Origin: Actinomycetales bacterium
Lineage (GTDB): Bacteria > Actinomycetota > Actinomycetes > Mycobacteriales > Micromonosporaceae
NCBI GenBank assembly: GCA_002919305.1
Contig: PKFB01000080.1
Coordinates: 1 to 64,000, forward strand
Direction of reading: 5' to 3'
Length of the DNA: 64,000 nucleotides
The notes beneath the pieces are model-generated. The model made no database searches. It saw only the letters and a list, made by a program, of their open reading frames with translations, and was not told where the DNA came from. Below are positions 36,524 through 45,430 of this stretch, one piece after another (within the stretch, counting starts at the first letter, position 1; every line of letters starts with the position of its first letter). The translations under genes and the position numbers were made by a program.

Positions 36524-37314
36524 TGGACCTTGGACTGGCCGGGCGCCGAGCGGTGGTCGGCGGCGCCACCTCTGGTTTGGGACGAGCCATCGCGGAGTCG
36601 CTCGCCAGTGAGGGAGCGCGGCTGTTGCTGTGGTCCAGGAGCGCGGAGCGGCTGGCGTCGGTCGCGGCTGAGATCAAGGACGCCCACGGCGTGGAGGTCG
36701 CCACGGTGGCCGCTGACGCCGCTGACCCGTCCGCGGCGGCGACCGTCGCCGCGGCGGCGGAGGAGGTGTTCGGGGGCGTCGACGTGCTTGTGCTCAACGC
36801 CGGCGGCCCGCCGCCGGTGGAGCCGGACGCTACCGACCCCGAGGAGTGGCGGCGGGCCTTCCAACTGTTGGCGATTACGCCGATCGAGCTGGCCACCCGC
36901 CTGCTGCCGGGGATGCGCCAGCAGCGGTTCGGGCGGATCGTGGCGGTGCTTTCCTCCAGCATCCGGGAGCCGATCCCCAACTTGTCGTACTCCAACGGCG
37001 GGCGTTCGGCGTTGGCGGCGTGGCTGCGGACCATCGCCCGTCACGTGGCCGCCGATGGGGTGACGGTCAACGGTGTGCTGCCGGGCCGGATCGCGACCCC
37101 GCGGGTGGCCGCTCTGGATCAGGCACACGCGGCGCGCGGCGGCGTGGACGTGGCGGAGGTACGCCGGGCGTCGGAGGCGGCGATCCCAGCCGGCCGGTAT
37201 GGCCAGCCGGCCGAGTTCGCCGCGGTGGTGACCTTCCTCGCCTCGACCGCGGCCTCCTACGTCACCGGGGTGACGGTGCCCTGTGACGGGGGTCTGCTGC
37301 AGGGCATGCCCTGA
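36523..37314 (+). CDS. Short-chain dehydrogenase/reductase, atypical active site
   Basis: 263 residues. The coenzyme loop reads VVGGATSGLGRAIAESLASEG and the NAG motif VLNAGGPPP. The catalytic Y-x-x-x-K is replaced: the region reads S-Y-S-N-G-G-R, with glycine at the lysine position and an arginine one residue later. A subgroup of bacterial SDRs shares this S-N-x-x-R arrangement, so it may be a family trait rather than damage. It starts within the ispH stop (TGATG), so expression is coupled. Substrate unknown. Confidence 0.83.
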   Translation: MDLGLAGRRAVVGGATSGLGRAIAESLASEGARLLLWSRSAERLASVAAEIKDAHGVEVATVAADAADPSAAATVAAAAEEVFGGVDVLVLNAGGPPPVEPDATDPEEWRRAFQLLAITPIELATRLLPGMRQQRFGRIVAVLSSSIREPIPNLSYSNGGRSALAAWLRTIARHVAADGVTVNGVLPGRIATPRVAALDQAHAARGGVDVAEVRRASEAAIPAGRYGQPAEFAAVVTFLASTAASYVTGVTVPCDGGLLQGMP

Positions 37315-37356
37315 GCCGTCGCCACCGGTAACGCGTCAGGTGAGCGCGTCAGGTGG

Positions 37357-38133
37357 TCAGATCGAGCGCTGGTAGGCGCGGAACGCCCGGGTGGCCAGCC
37401 ACCCCATCACGACGGCGAGCGCCAGCAGCGAACCGACCCGGCTGAAGATCACGCCCCAGTCCGGTGAGGCGGTCAGTGCCTCGCGGCTGGCCACCGCCGC
37501 CCAGTCCAGCGGGTTGAACGTCGCCACGTCGGCGACCCAGTCCGGCATGAGGGCGGGCGCCATCATGACCGAGGACAGGAAGGACAGCGGCAGCGCCAGG
37601 AACTGGGAGATGCCGATGAGCGCCTCCTGTTGCCGCACCAGCAGCGCCACCGCGTCGGACAGCGCGGCGAACGTCACCGCCAGCAACACGGCGCACAGCA
37701 GCACGATCCCGACTCCGAGCACTCCGCCGGCGTACCGGGCGCCGAGCAGCAGGCCAACCCCAAACATGATCAGGGACTGGATCACGGTGGTGATTCCCTG
37801 GTACGCCAGGGAGCCGGTGATCACCGCCCCTCGACTGACCGGCGAGGTCAGGGTCTGATCCATCACCCCGCGTTCCATGTCCTCGATGAAGGAGGTGCCG
37901 CTCCAGCCCGCCGTCATCATCGCGGTCATCGCGATCAGACCGGGGGTGAGGTACTCGACGTAGGAGTCGGTGCTGAAACCGGGAAGCTCGGCGATCCGCG
38001 TGAACAGCTGGCCGAATAGCAGTAGCCAGACCATGGGCTGGACCAGCGTGAACAGCAGGTACGCGGGTTGCCGGGACAGGGTCCGCAGCGACCGGCCGGT
38101 CAGCAGACCGGTGTGGGCGATAAAGGTGGTCAT
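37357..38133 (-). CDS. ABC-2 type exporter permease (DrrB-like)
   Basis: 258 residues with six hydrophobic segments. The opening TGLLTGRSLRTLSRQPAYLLFTLVQPMVWL and the mid-protein GTSFIEDMERGVMDQTLTSP are typical of DrrB-type drug and lipid exporters. It overlaps the ATPase gene by four bases (ATGA), giving a tight two-gene transporter. A PadR regulator lies just upstream on the same strand, which is a common control arrangement for such exporters. Confidence 0.9.
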   Translation of the reverse strand: MTTFIAHTGLLTGRSLRTLSRQPAYLLFTLVQPMVWLLLFGQLFTRIAELPGFSTDSYVEYLTPGLIAMTAMMTAGWSGTSFIEDMERGVMDQTLTSPVSRGAVITGSLAYQGITTVIQSLIMFGVGLLLGARYAGGVLGVGIVLLCAVLLAVTFAALSDAVALLVRQQEALIGISQFLALPLSFLSSVMMAPALMPDWVADVATFNPLDWAAVASREALTASPDWGVIFSRVGSLLALAVVMGWLATRAFRAYQRSI

Positions 38134-39182
38134 GCCGCCACCCCCGTCCGCCCGGCTCCGGCCTGGTCGGCCTCCCGGAAGGCGCGACCGGCGTGGTGCA
38201 GGTAGACATCGTCCAGGGACGGGCGGGCCACGCTCACCGAGACCGGCTCGATCCCCGCGGCCTCCAGCGCGGTGAGCACTCCGGGAAGCGCCGCGGCCCC
38301 GTTGGTCACCCGGGCACGCAGCCGGCTGCCATCCGCGGTGACCGCGGTGACCCCGGGCACCGCCTGGAGCGTTCGCTGGGCGTGACCGTTCCAGTCCTCG
38401 TCCGCCAGCTCCACCTGCACACTGTCCCCGCCGATGTGGCGCTTGAGCTCATCCGGGCTGCCGGAGGCGACGACTTTTCCGCGGTCGACGATCACCAGGT
38501 GGGAGGCCAGCCGGTCGGCCTCTTCCAGGTAGTGCGTGGTGAGCAGCACGGTGAGCCGCTCGGTACGCGTCAGGGCAGAGATCTCCGCCCACATCTCGGC
38601 GCGCGCTTCGGGATCCAGGCCGGTGGTGGGCTCGTCCAGGAAGAGCACCCGCGGACGGTGGATCAACCCCATGGCCACATCCAGCTTGCGCTGCATGCCG
38701 CCGGACCAGGTGCTGGTCAGGCGGGTGGCCGCCTCGGTCAGCCTGAAGCGCTCCAGCAGCTCGTCGGCGCGGCGGCGCGCCTCCCGGGCGGACATGCCGT
38801 AGATCCGTCCACGCAGCACCAGGTTCTCCCGGCCGGTGGCGATCGGGTCGAAGGCGGGCTTTTGGGAGACGTACCCGATGACGCGGCGGACCTGGTCAGG
38901 ATGGCGACGAATGTCGATGCCGGCCACGGTCGCGTGCCCGGAGTCGGGGGTAGACAGCGTGGTCAGGATCTTGACGGTGGTGGACTTGCCGGCTCCGTTC
39001 GGCCCCAGCAGGCCGAAGATCACGCCGCTGCGTACCGAGAAACTGACCCCGGACAGCGCGCGTACCGCCTTGTCGCCCTTGCCGTAGGTCTTGGTGAGTT
39101 CTACCGCTTCGATGGCGAGGTCTGAGCCCATGGTGGCGTCGGGGGACGCCTGCCCAGGGGATACCCCATGGGAGATGGGCAC
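38130..39182 (-). CDS. ABC exporter ATP-binding protein (DrrA-like)
   Basis: 350 residues from a GTG seven bases after AAGGAG; the frame remains open 174 bases further upstream but without a ribosome site. It has Walker A GLLGPNGAGKSTT, signature WSGGMQRKLDVAMGL, Walker B VLFLDEPTTGLDP and the switch region TTHYLEEADR. The C-terminal ~100 residues form the DrrA regulatory extension. Works with the overlapping permease. Likely controlled by the adjacent PadR protein (inference from position). Confidence 0.91.
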   Translation of the reverse strand: MPISHGVSPGQASPDATMGSDLAIEAVELTKTYGKGDKAVRALSGVSFSVRSGVIFGLLGPNGAGKSTTVKILTTLSTPDSGHATVAGIDIRRHPDQVRRVIGYVSQKPAFDPIATGRENLVLRGRIYGMSAREARRRADELLERFRLTEAATRLTSTWSGGMQRKLDVAMGLIHRPRVLFLDEPTTGLDPEARAEMWAEISALTRTERLTVLLTTHYLEEADRLASHLVIVDRGKVVASGSPDELKRHIGGDSVQVELADEDWNGHAQRTLQAVPGVTAVTADGSRLRARVTNGAAALPGVLTALEAAGIEPVSVSVARPSLDDVYLHHAGRAFREADQAGAGRTGVAA

Positions 39183-39380
39183 GGTCGTACTCCTTCCCTT
39201 CAAGGCATGCGAGTGGGAGGAGCCGACCGGTCGGGACGGATGTGGACTACGCTTGCGAGGTGGTGGAGCACGCTTCGAAGTCCGGTCGTCCCAACCGGTG
39301 ACTCGAGTGTGTTGTCGCGTTCTGGTCACGGTGTTGCCGCACCGTGACCAGAACATGTGAACGGTGGATCGATCGTGAGG

Positions 39381-40139
39381 CTAAGTCCGGTTTTGATCCT
39401 CTTGGTTTGAGTGCTGGTCTGATGGCGGCTGGTCCGCCACGGTGGGATCCGCCTGGCCCGCGTTGGCGACGTGATCCATCCAGACCGTCTCCTCTGGGAA
39501 TTCCCTCCTCAACACCGCGTCGATCTCGTCCTGGGAGAGCCCGGCGGCTCGCAGCTCATGGGTGCGGCGCCACCCGCCCACACCGGGCAGGGCACCGTTT
39601 TTGATCTCGTCGATCAGGGCGCGGATGTACCGGATCTCCGCGTGGAGTAGCTCCCGTTGGTACTCGTCCTCGAGCATGAACAGCCGCGGGATGCCGAACT
39701 GGCGGGCTTGGGCGGCGGTGGTTTCCCGCTGCTGCTCCGTCAGGAGTTGCTGTTGTAGCCGGGATTCCAGAAGTCGTACCGCGTCGTCCGGCGGCAGGAT
39801 AGGCAGCAGGGACAGCGCCGCCTCGAACCGGGTGTACTCCTTGACCGGGTTCGCGACCAGGTCGCTGAGCCAGGACACCATCTCTCGGACACCGGCATCG
39901 GTGATGGCGTAGATCGTCCGCTCCGGGCGGCGCCCGTCGCGGACGGTCTCCTGGGGAGTGATGAGCCCGCGCTTGTGCAGTGACTCGACGACGGAGTACA
40001 GCGATCCGTAGTTGAGCTTGATGCTGTCCTCCTTGCGCCGGTCACGCAGCGTTCGCGACATCTCATACGGGTGCATCGGCTTTTCGTAGAGCAGGGTGAG
40101 CACGGCCAGCGCTAGGGGGTTGCTTCTACCACGGGCCAT
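39381..40139 (-). CDS. PadR-family transcriptional regulator
   Basis: 252 residues, long for the family. The N-terminal winged helix is clear (LALAVLTLLYEKPMHPYEMSR; LNYGSLYSVVESLHKRGLI; GRRPERTIYAITDAG). The C-terminal ~150 residues are the helical Vir-like dimerisation part plus an Asp/Gln-rich tail. A perfect dyad, GAATACTC-6-GAGTATTC, lies 29-50 bases upstream of its start, suggesting autoregulation. The ABC exporter operon 200 bases downstream and the divergent membrane gene are the likely other targets. Confidence 0.9.
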   Translation of the reverse strand: MARGRSNPLALAVLTLLYEKPMHPYEMSRTLRDRRKEDSIKLNYGSLYSVVESLHKRGLITPQETVRDGRRPERTIYAITDAGVREMVSWLSDLVANPVKEYTRFEAALSLLPILPPDDAVRLLESRLQQQLLTEQQRETTAAQARQFGIPRLFMLEDEYQRELLHAEIRYIRALIDEIKNGALPGVGGWRRTHELRAAGLSQDEIDAVLRREFPEETVWMDHVANAGQADPTVADQPPSDQHSNQEDQNRT

Positions 40140-40167
40140 GCTCGACCTCCTCCAACGGTCCGACTCC

Positions 40168-40189
40168 GAATACTCGATTCAGAGTATTC
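40168..40189. promoter_or_regulatory. Putative PadR operator dyad
   Basis: GAATACTC (40168-40175) and GAGTATTC (40182-40189) are perfect inverted repeats with a 6-bp spacer, in the space between padR and the divergent membrane protein gene. ATAC...GTAT dyads of this size are typical of PadR-family sites. Confidence 0.6.
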
Positions 40190-40257
40190 ATCGTCGAATG
40201 CTCTCCGTCAAGTATGACTATGGGTGTGGCCTTCGGCATGCCGGGTACCGTGGATTC

Positions 40258-40956
40258 ATGGGGAACGCGACGCTGCTCCTGCTTCTGGTCATCGGCATCA
40301 TCGCCGCCAGCATTTGGTCGTATCAGGCGCGGAAGGGACGCCTCGCTGAGGCACTCGCCGACGCCCGCGAGGAGGCCCAGCGCTGGCATGAGCGGCTCGG
40401 CGGTCAGGTGATGAGCCTCAATCCCGGTGAGAATGAAGCAGCCCGACAGGCTCTCGCCGACGCCTCTGAGCGGTACACCGCCTCCGGCGGGCAACTGGAG
40501 CGCGCCACCACCATTCGTCAGTACGAGCTGGCCGCGCAGACCGCGTTGGAAGGCCTGTACTACATCCGGGCCGCCCGGCTGGCCCTAGGCCTTGACCCTG
40601 GGCCGGAGCTGCCGTTGACCGAGGCGCAGCGGAGGAACGGCGTCATCACCGCCGAGCGGGAGGCCACCGTCCAAGGGCAGCACCTGAAAGTGGGGCCGCA
40701 GTACACCCCCGACACCCCCTACTACTATCCCGGCGGCATGATGCACGGTCGAAGAGTGCCGGCCGGGTACTACTCACAGCCGTGGTGGAGGGGAGCGCTT
40801 ACCGCTGGAGTGGGAGCGCTGGGCGCCATGATGCTCTTCGACGCGTTGTTCGTTCCGGATATCCCCATGGGAGGCTTCGACACCGGCGGTGACTTTGGTG
40901 GTGACTTTGGGGACTCCGGCGATTTCGGGGACTTTGGCGACTTTGGCGACTTCTGA
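40258..40956 (+). CDS. Membrane protein with GDF-repeat C-terminal tail
   Basis: 232 residues from the ATG at 40258; the frame is open earlier but across the operator. A hydrophobic N-terminus (ATLLLLLVIGIIAASIW) is followed by a charged helical region. A second hydrophobic segment lies near residue 180-200 (GALTAGVGALGAMMLF). The last ~22 residues are repeats of Gly-Asp-Phe, ending in phenylalanine. I recall similar unnamed actinobacterial proteins. The tail could be a protein-binding or localisation signal; that is a guess. It shares its upstream region with padR. Confidence 0.75.
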   Translation: MGNATLLLLLVIGIIAASIWSYQARKGRLAEALADAREEAQRWHERLGGQVMSLNPGENEAARQALADASERYTASGGQLERATTIRQYELAAQTALEGLYYIRAARLALGLDPGPELPLTEAQRRNGVITAEREATVQGQHLKVGPQYTPDTPYYYPGGMMHGRRVPAGYYSQPWWRGALTAGVGALGAMMLFDALFVPDIPMGGFDTGGDFGGDFGDSGDFGDFGDFGDF

Positions 40957-40983
40957 CCCGGCGTCCCCGGGCCAGAAGTCGCC
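40945..40983. terminator. 11-bp hairpin between convergent genes
   Basis: GGCGACTTCTG (40945-40955) pairs perfectly with CAGAAGTCGCC (40973-40983); the loop holds a second small CCCGG/CCGGG stem. It overlaps the last codons of the GDF-tail gene, and valS ends 22 bases away. A 10-bp direct duplication (ACGCGTATTA twice) follows at about 40988-41007. Confidence 0.75.
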
Positions 40984-41004
40984 GTGAACGCGTATTAACG
41001 CGTA

Positions 41005-43548
41005 TTAAAACGTGCAGGTGACGATCAGGTCGTCGGCGGCGTCCGGCCTGATCTCCAGACGTTCGAGGTTCCCGGCCGCCACCAGGTCAGCGGCCACCAG
41101 TCCGATCGTGTGGGCCTGGGGCGCCGGGGCCAGCACCTCGGCGAGCGCCACCGGGGCCCGCATCGACAACGCGCGCTCTGATTTGGCGCGGCGGATCTGG
41201 GCCAGCGCCCGCGCCGCCAGCTCAGCCAGCTCAGGGTCACCCCCGTCCGGGAGCTCCTCCGGTGCGGGCCACGAGGCCCGGTGCACCGAACCGGACCGCC
41301 ACCAGGACCAGATCTCCTCAGTAACGAACGGCAAGAACGGCGCGAACAGGCGCAGCTGAACATCCAAAGCCAGCGTCAACGCGACCTTCGCCGAGGCGGC
41401 GGCCGCCTGGTCGGCAGCGCCGTAGGCGCGTTGTTTCACCAGCTCCAGGTAGTCGTCACAGAAGGACCAGAAGAAGCGCTCGGTCACCTGCAACGCCGTG
41501 GTGTGCTCATAATTCTCCAGAGCCGAGGTGGCCTGCTGGATCACCACGGACAGCTGCGACACCATGGACCGGTCCAGCGGTTCGGTGATGGCCGCGGGCG
41601 AGCTCTCGGCGTTGAAGGCGAGCACGAAACGGCTCGCGTTGAGGAGCTTGACCGCCAAGCGCCGCCCCACCCGAAGCTGGTTGACATCAAAGGCGGTGTC
41701 GACGCCTGGACGCCCGTTACCCGCCCAGTAGCGCACCGCGTCCGAGCCGTACCGTTCCAGCGGCTCCAGCGGATTGACCACGTTGCCTTTGGATTTGTTC
41801 TGCTTCTTGCCCTCCGAGTCCAGCACCCAGCCGGAGATGACAGCGGTCGACCACGGCAGCGTGTCGTGCTCCAGGTGGGCACGCAGCACCGTCGTGAACA
41901 ACCAGGTCCGGATGATCTCGTGCGCTTGGGGACGCAGATCCGCAGGGAAGACCCGGGCGAACAGGTCTGGATCGGTCTGCCAGCCGCCCGTGATCTGTGG
42001 CGTCAGGGAGCTGGTCGCCCAGGTATCCAGGACATCTGACTCCTCGATGAAGCCACCCGGCTGCCCCCGCTGCGACTCGTCAAAGCCAGGAGGAGGCTGC
42101 GAGACCGGGTCGACCGGCAACTGGTCCTCATCCGGCACCAGCGGCTGGTCGTACTGCGGCCGTCCCGCGGAGTCCAGGCGGTACCACAGCGGAATCGGCA
42201 CCGCGAAGTAGCGTTGCCGGCTGATCAGCCAGTCGCCGGTGAGGCCCTCCACCCAGTGTTCGTACCGGTGCCGCATCCGCTCGGGGACCCACCGCAGCTG
42301 GCGTCCGCGCTCCAGCAGGATGCGGCGCAGCTCGGGATCGCGACTACCGTTGCGGATGTACCACTGACGGCTGGGCACGATCTCCAGGGGAGCGTCGCCC
42401 TTCTCGTAGAACTTCACCTCGTGCTTAATCGGGCGTGGCTCACCCGCCAGGTCGCCGGAGGCGGTCAGCAGCTCCACGATCCGGCGGCGAGCAGTGGTCA
42501 CCGGAAGCCCGGCCACCTGTGCGTACGGTTCGGCGGGCACCCCGTCGGGAGGATCGGGCAGCAGCCGGCCGTCCCGACCCATGATCGCCCGCGTCGGCAG
42601 CTGGAGCTCCCGCCACCAGGTGACGTCGGTCAGGTCACCGAAGGTGCAGACCATCGCGATTCCCGACTCCTTGTCCGGATCGGCGAGCCGGTGGGCGTAC
42701 ACCGGCACCTCGACCCCGAACAAGGGGGTACGCACCGTGCTGCCCACCAGGTCGGTGTACCGGTCATCGTCGGGGTGACACACCACGGCCACACACGCCG
42801 GGAGCAGCTCCGGCCGTGTCGTGTCGATCACCACAGGTCGTCCATCCGCCCGGCGGAAGATCAGGGAGTGGTACGCCCCGTCACACAACCTGTCCTCCAG
42901 CTCCGCCTGCGCTACCGCCGTGCCGAAGGTGGTGTCCCACAGGGTGGGGGCGAGGGCCGCGTACGCCTCACCACGAGCCATGTTGCGCAGGAAAGCGCGC
43001 TGCGCGGCGGCGCGGGCCCGCTCACCGATGGTGGTGTATCGGTGCTCCCAACTCACCGACAGCCCGATCCGACGCCACAGCCGCTCGAAGGCCTGCTCGT
43101 CCTCGGCGATGAGGCGGTGACATAACTCGATGAAATTCCGGCGGGAGATCGGAATCTGGGTTTTCCTGGGCTTCTCCGGGGGTTGGAAATCAGGATCGTA
43201 CGGCAGCGATGGGTCACAACGCACCCCGAAGTAATTCTGGACGCGGCGCTCCGTGGGCAGGCCGTTATCGTCCCATCCCATGGGGTAGAAGACCGCCTTG
43301 CCACGCATGCGCTGAAAACGCGCGATGATATCGGTGTGCGTGTATGAGAATACGTGACCGATGTGGAGCGCCCCCGAGACAGTCGGCGGGGGAGCGTCGA
43401 TCGCGAATATCTGCGATCGCGGACGGGTCCGATCGAAGGTGTACGTTCCCTCTTCTGCCCAGCGGCGGGACCACTTGTCCTCAAGGCCGTCCAAGGACGG
43501 CTTGTCAGGGACAGAGCGCGCCGCTTGGCTGCGCTCCACAGTCGTCAT
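41005..43548 (-). CDS. valS: Valine-tRNA ligase
   Basis: 847 residues. Class I synthetase with SGALHIGHVFSYTHTD (HIGH motif) near residue 58 and KKQNKSKGNVVNPLEP as the KMSKS equivalent. The editing domain lies between them (FRRADGRPVVIDTTRPELLPAC). The C-terminal anticodon-binding helices are present, and no long C-terminal coiled coil is visible beyond the short tail. It charges tRNA-Val. No T-box leader was found in the 400 bases upstream on the minus strand. Confidence 0.95.
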   Translation of the reverse strand: MTTVERSQAARSVPDKPSLDGLEDKWSRRWAEEGTYTFDRTRPRSQIFAIDAPPPTVSGALHIGHVFSYTHTDIIARFQRMRGKAVFYPMGWDDNGLPTERRVQNYFGVRCDPSLPYDPDFQPPEKPRKTQIPISRRNFIELCHRLIAEDEQAFERLWRRIGLSVSWEHRYTTIGERARAAAQRAFLRNMARGEAYAALAPTLWDTTFGTAVAQAELEDRLCDGAYHSLIFRRADGRPVVIDTTRPELLPACVAVVCHPDDDRYTDLVGSTVRTPLFGVEVPVYAHRLADPDKESGIAMVCTFGDLTDVTWWRELQLPTRAIMGRDGRLLPDPPDGVPAEPYAQVAGLPVTTARRRIVELLTASGDLAGEPRPIKHEVKFYEKGDAPLEIVPSRQWYIRNGSRDPELRRILLERGRQLRWVPERMRHRYEHWVEGLTGDWLISRQRYFAVPIPLWYRLDSAGRPQYDQPLVPDEDQLPVDPVSQPPPGFDESQRGQPGGFIEESDVLDTWATSSLTPQITGGWQTDPDLFARVFPADLRPQAHEIIRTWLFTTVLRAHLEHDTLPWSTAVISGWVLDSEGKKQNKSKGNVVNPLEPLERYGSDAVRYWAGNGRPGVDTAFDVNQLRVGRRLAVKLLNASRFVLAFNAESSPAAITEPLDRSMVSQLSVVIQQATSALENYEHTTALQVTERFFWSFCDDYLELVKQRAYGAADQAAAASAKVALTLALDVQLRLFAPFLPFVTEEIWSWWRSGSVHRASWPAPEELPDGGDPELAELAARALAQIRRAKSERALSMRAPVALAEVLAPAPQAHTIGLVAADLVAAGNLERLEIRPDAADDLIVTCTF

Positions 43549-43949
43549 GCGCTGATGCTACGGACCTGTTTATCTTTCGGCATCTCGTTTATGAACACGT
43601 CGGATACCTGCGGTGATGACCGGTGGAGTGTCGGGGAAAGAGAAGCGGGCGTGGCGTCGCCTGTCGGGCGGTTTGACGACACCTGCGATTGTGCTTATTC
43701 GCTTGTACGCATGGTGAGGAGTGATCCAACCGGTGGGGAGTGGCAATCCAGGATTCTGAATGTTTCGAAACCGCCCGGGCGCCGACACTAATTCATTGAT
43801 AATCATCGAATATTGATGTGTGGTGACGCCGACGCGGCCCGGCACGGCGCCGATACTCCGTATGCGCCGACGCGCCGTATGGGGACGGCGGGGCGGGCGC
43901 GGGTGACGCGGCGTGGTGGGAAACGCCTGTCACCCGCGCGGCCTGGCTT
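43549..43949. other. Gene-free interval between valS and the DsbA-like gene
   Basis: 401 bases without a credible ORF. The middle (43780-43820) is AT-rich (CACTAATTCATTGATAATCATCGAATATTGATGTG) and could hold the valS promoter. I looked for T-box elements and found none. Confidence 0.5.
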
Positions 43950-44603
43950 TCACACACAACCGTCGATTCCGCAGCTGGCGCCCCAGGGAGTCCGGTCCGC
44001 GGCCGCCTGTTCGGCCGCGACGGCCTGAATCGCGGCGCGCAGTTGTTTCGGGTCCGGTACCCCTTCGATGCGGTGGACGTCCCCCACGATCAGGGTGGGG
44101 ACGCTGGTGATCTGGTGGGCCTCGGCGAGGGCAAGAGCCTTCTGGTGGGCGCGGGTGTACCTGCCCTCCTCAAGGGCCTTGCGGAAGTCCGCCGTGTCCA
44201 GCCCGAGCTCGGCAGCGATGTCGGTGAGCACGTCCAGCTGACCGATGTCCCGGTTCTCCTGGAAGAAGGCGCGTAGGACCCGAGGGGTGTACCGCGCGCC
44301 CGCACCGTGCTCCAGGGCGTACTGATATCCCTCGAAGGCCAGCCGGGTGTAGGGCTGTGGGGAGACATCAGGCAGGTGGATGGGAACGCCCATCCGGCGA
44401 GCCATCGGGTACACGACCCGGGCCCAGATGTTCTGGAGGTAGTCGCCTTCGGGGCGCAGGGTCGGGGTGGGGTGCGGGCGTAGCTCGAAGGGCATCCACT
44501 CGACGGTGACGTCCAACCCCTCGGTCGCCTCATGGATCGGCCCTTCGGCCAGCAGGCAGAACGGACACACATAGTCCGACCACACTCGGATGGAGACACT
44601 CAT
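43950..44603 (-). CDS. DsbA family (FrnE-like) oxidoreductase
   Basis: 217 residues from an ATG at 44603. The thioredoxin-like fold opens IRVWSDYVCPFCLLAEGPI with a C-P-F-C active site at ~13-16. A helical insert follows, and the cis-proline region reads ITSVPTLIVGD. These are FrnE features (2-hydroxychromene isomerase/DsbA superfamily). No signal peptide, so it is cytoplasmic, where Deinococcus FrnE acts in oxidative stress. The tail ends CGIDGCV with two extra cysteines, unusual and possibly redox-active. Confidence 0.86.
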   Translation of the reverse strand: MSVSIRVWSDYVCPFCLLAEGPIHEATEGLDVTVEWMPFELRPHPTPTLRPEGDYLQNIWARVVYPMARRMGVPIHLPDVSPQPYTRLAFEGYQYALEHGAGARYTPRVLRAFFQENRDIGQLDVLTDIAAELGLDTADFRKALEEGRYTRAHQKALALAEAHQITSVPTLIVGDVHRIEGVPDPKQLRAAIQAVAAEQAAADRTPWGASCGIDGCV

Positions 44604-44701
44604 AAATTGCTCTTCCTTTAAATCGCTCTTCCTGCGGTCACCTTGATCTGAATCAGGGGTTCCTCGCAGGCCGGCGGGAGGTGAGGGAAAACGACGGCGG
44701 A

Positions 44702-45271
44702 TTACCGTTGCCGCCACAGGTCGAACGGGCGGCGCGCTCCCTCCACGGGCAGGGAGGTGACCCGCAGCGGCCAGTGCGTGGGATCCGTGGCGAAGATCTG
44801 GTAGGAGCCGACGTAGTCGAATCCGGCCTCGGCGGCCGTGTACCGGTCGGCGGCGAACACGACGTGGTCGACCTGGAAGTACAGCGCCGCCATGTAACAC
44901 AGGGCGCATGGTTCACCCGAGGCGATCAGGGTCGACCCCGCCACGGCCAGGGTGCCGTACCGGCGGGCGGCGTCCCGGAGCGCCACCACCTCGGCGTGCG
45001 CGGTGGGGTCGCGGTCTTGGAGCACCTGGTTGACGCCGGTGCCCAAAACGCGGTCGCCCTGGACTACCAGGGCCGAAAACGGGATACCGCCGCGGGCGAC
45101 GTGGTCGGCGGAGAGCTCAACCGCGCATCGAACATGGTCGATCAGAACCGGATCGTCTAGGGCGGCTGAAGGCGTGGTCGGTGAGGAGGCGGCCGGATCC
45201 GCCGAGTCTGGCTGTTGAGAACGCTGCGGAATGGTGGAGGTCGATGCGGGCCGCTGACTGTGGGAAGCCAT
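44702..45271 (-). CDS. Zinc-dependent nucleoside/dCMP-type deaminase family protein
   Basis: 189 residues from the ATG at 45271 with TTTGGAGAG upstream. The first ~40 residues are Ser/Pro/Ala-rich. The cytidine-deaminase-like domain then has the zinc motif T-A-H-A-E-V-V-A-L and S-G-E-P-C-A-L-C-Y-M-A. This pattern is that of guanine/tRNA-adenosine/CMP deaminases; which base is deaminated cannot be told. Upstream is a consensus-like promoter whose spacer is covered by an imperfect palindrome, so it is probably tightly regulated. Confidence 0.84.
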   Translation of the reverse strand: MASHSQRPASTSTIPQRSQQPDSADPAASSPTTPSAALDDPVLIDHVRCAVELSADHVARGGIPFSALVVQGDRVLGTGVNQVLQDRDPTAHAEVVALRDAARRYGTLAVAGSTLIASGEPCALCYMAALYFQVDHVVFAADRYTAAEAGFDYVGSYQIFATDPTHWPLRVTSLPVEGARRPFDLWRQR

Positions 45272-45287
45272 CACGCTCTCCAAACAG

Positions 45288-45347
45288 ATGTATGTACGTG
45301 CAGATTCTTGGGAAGAGATATTGCATGTACATGTATCTTTCTGTCAA
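45288..45347 (-). promoter_or_regulatory. Promoter with operator-like palindrome for the deaminase gene
   Basis: On the minus strand TTGACA (45347-45342) and CAATAT (45323-45318) are separated by 18 bases that contain ATACATGTACAT. A second, partly matching half (ATGTATGTACGTGCA, 45288-45302) mirrors TGCATGTACATGTAT (45322-45336) with three mismatches. The arrangement fits a repressor covering the promoter. Confidence 0.55.
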
Positions 45348-45430
45348 GGGAGCGTGGACGTGAGGATGGGCGGTCCCGGGCGGGCACCCGGGACCGGCGT
45401 GTCAGCGCTGCCTCGTTACGAGAACAGTCG

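Noticed and set aside
43549..43949. Possible T-box leader upstream of valS
   Set aside because: The conserved T-box core (TGGNACCNCG-type) and specifier structure are not present on the minus strand.
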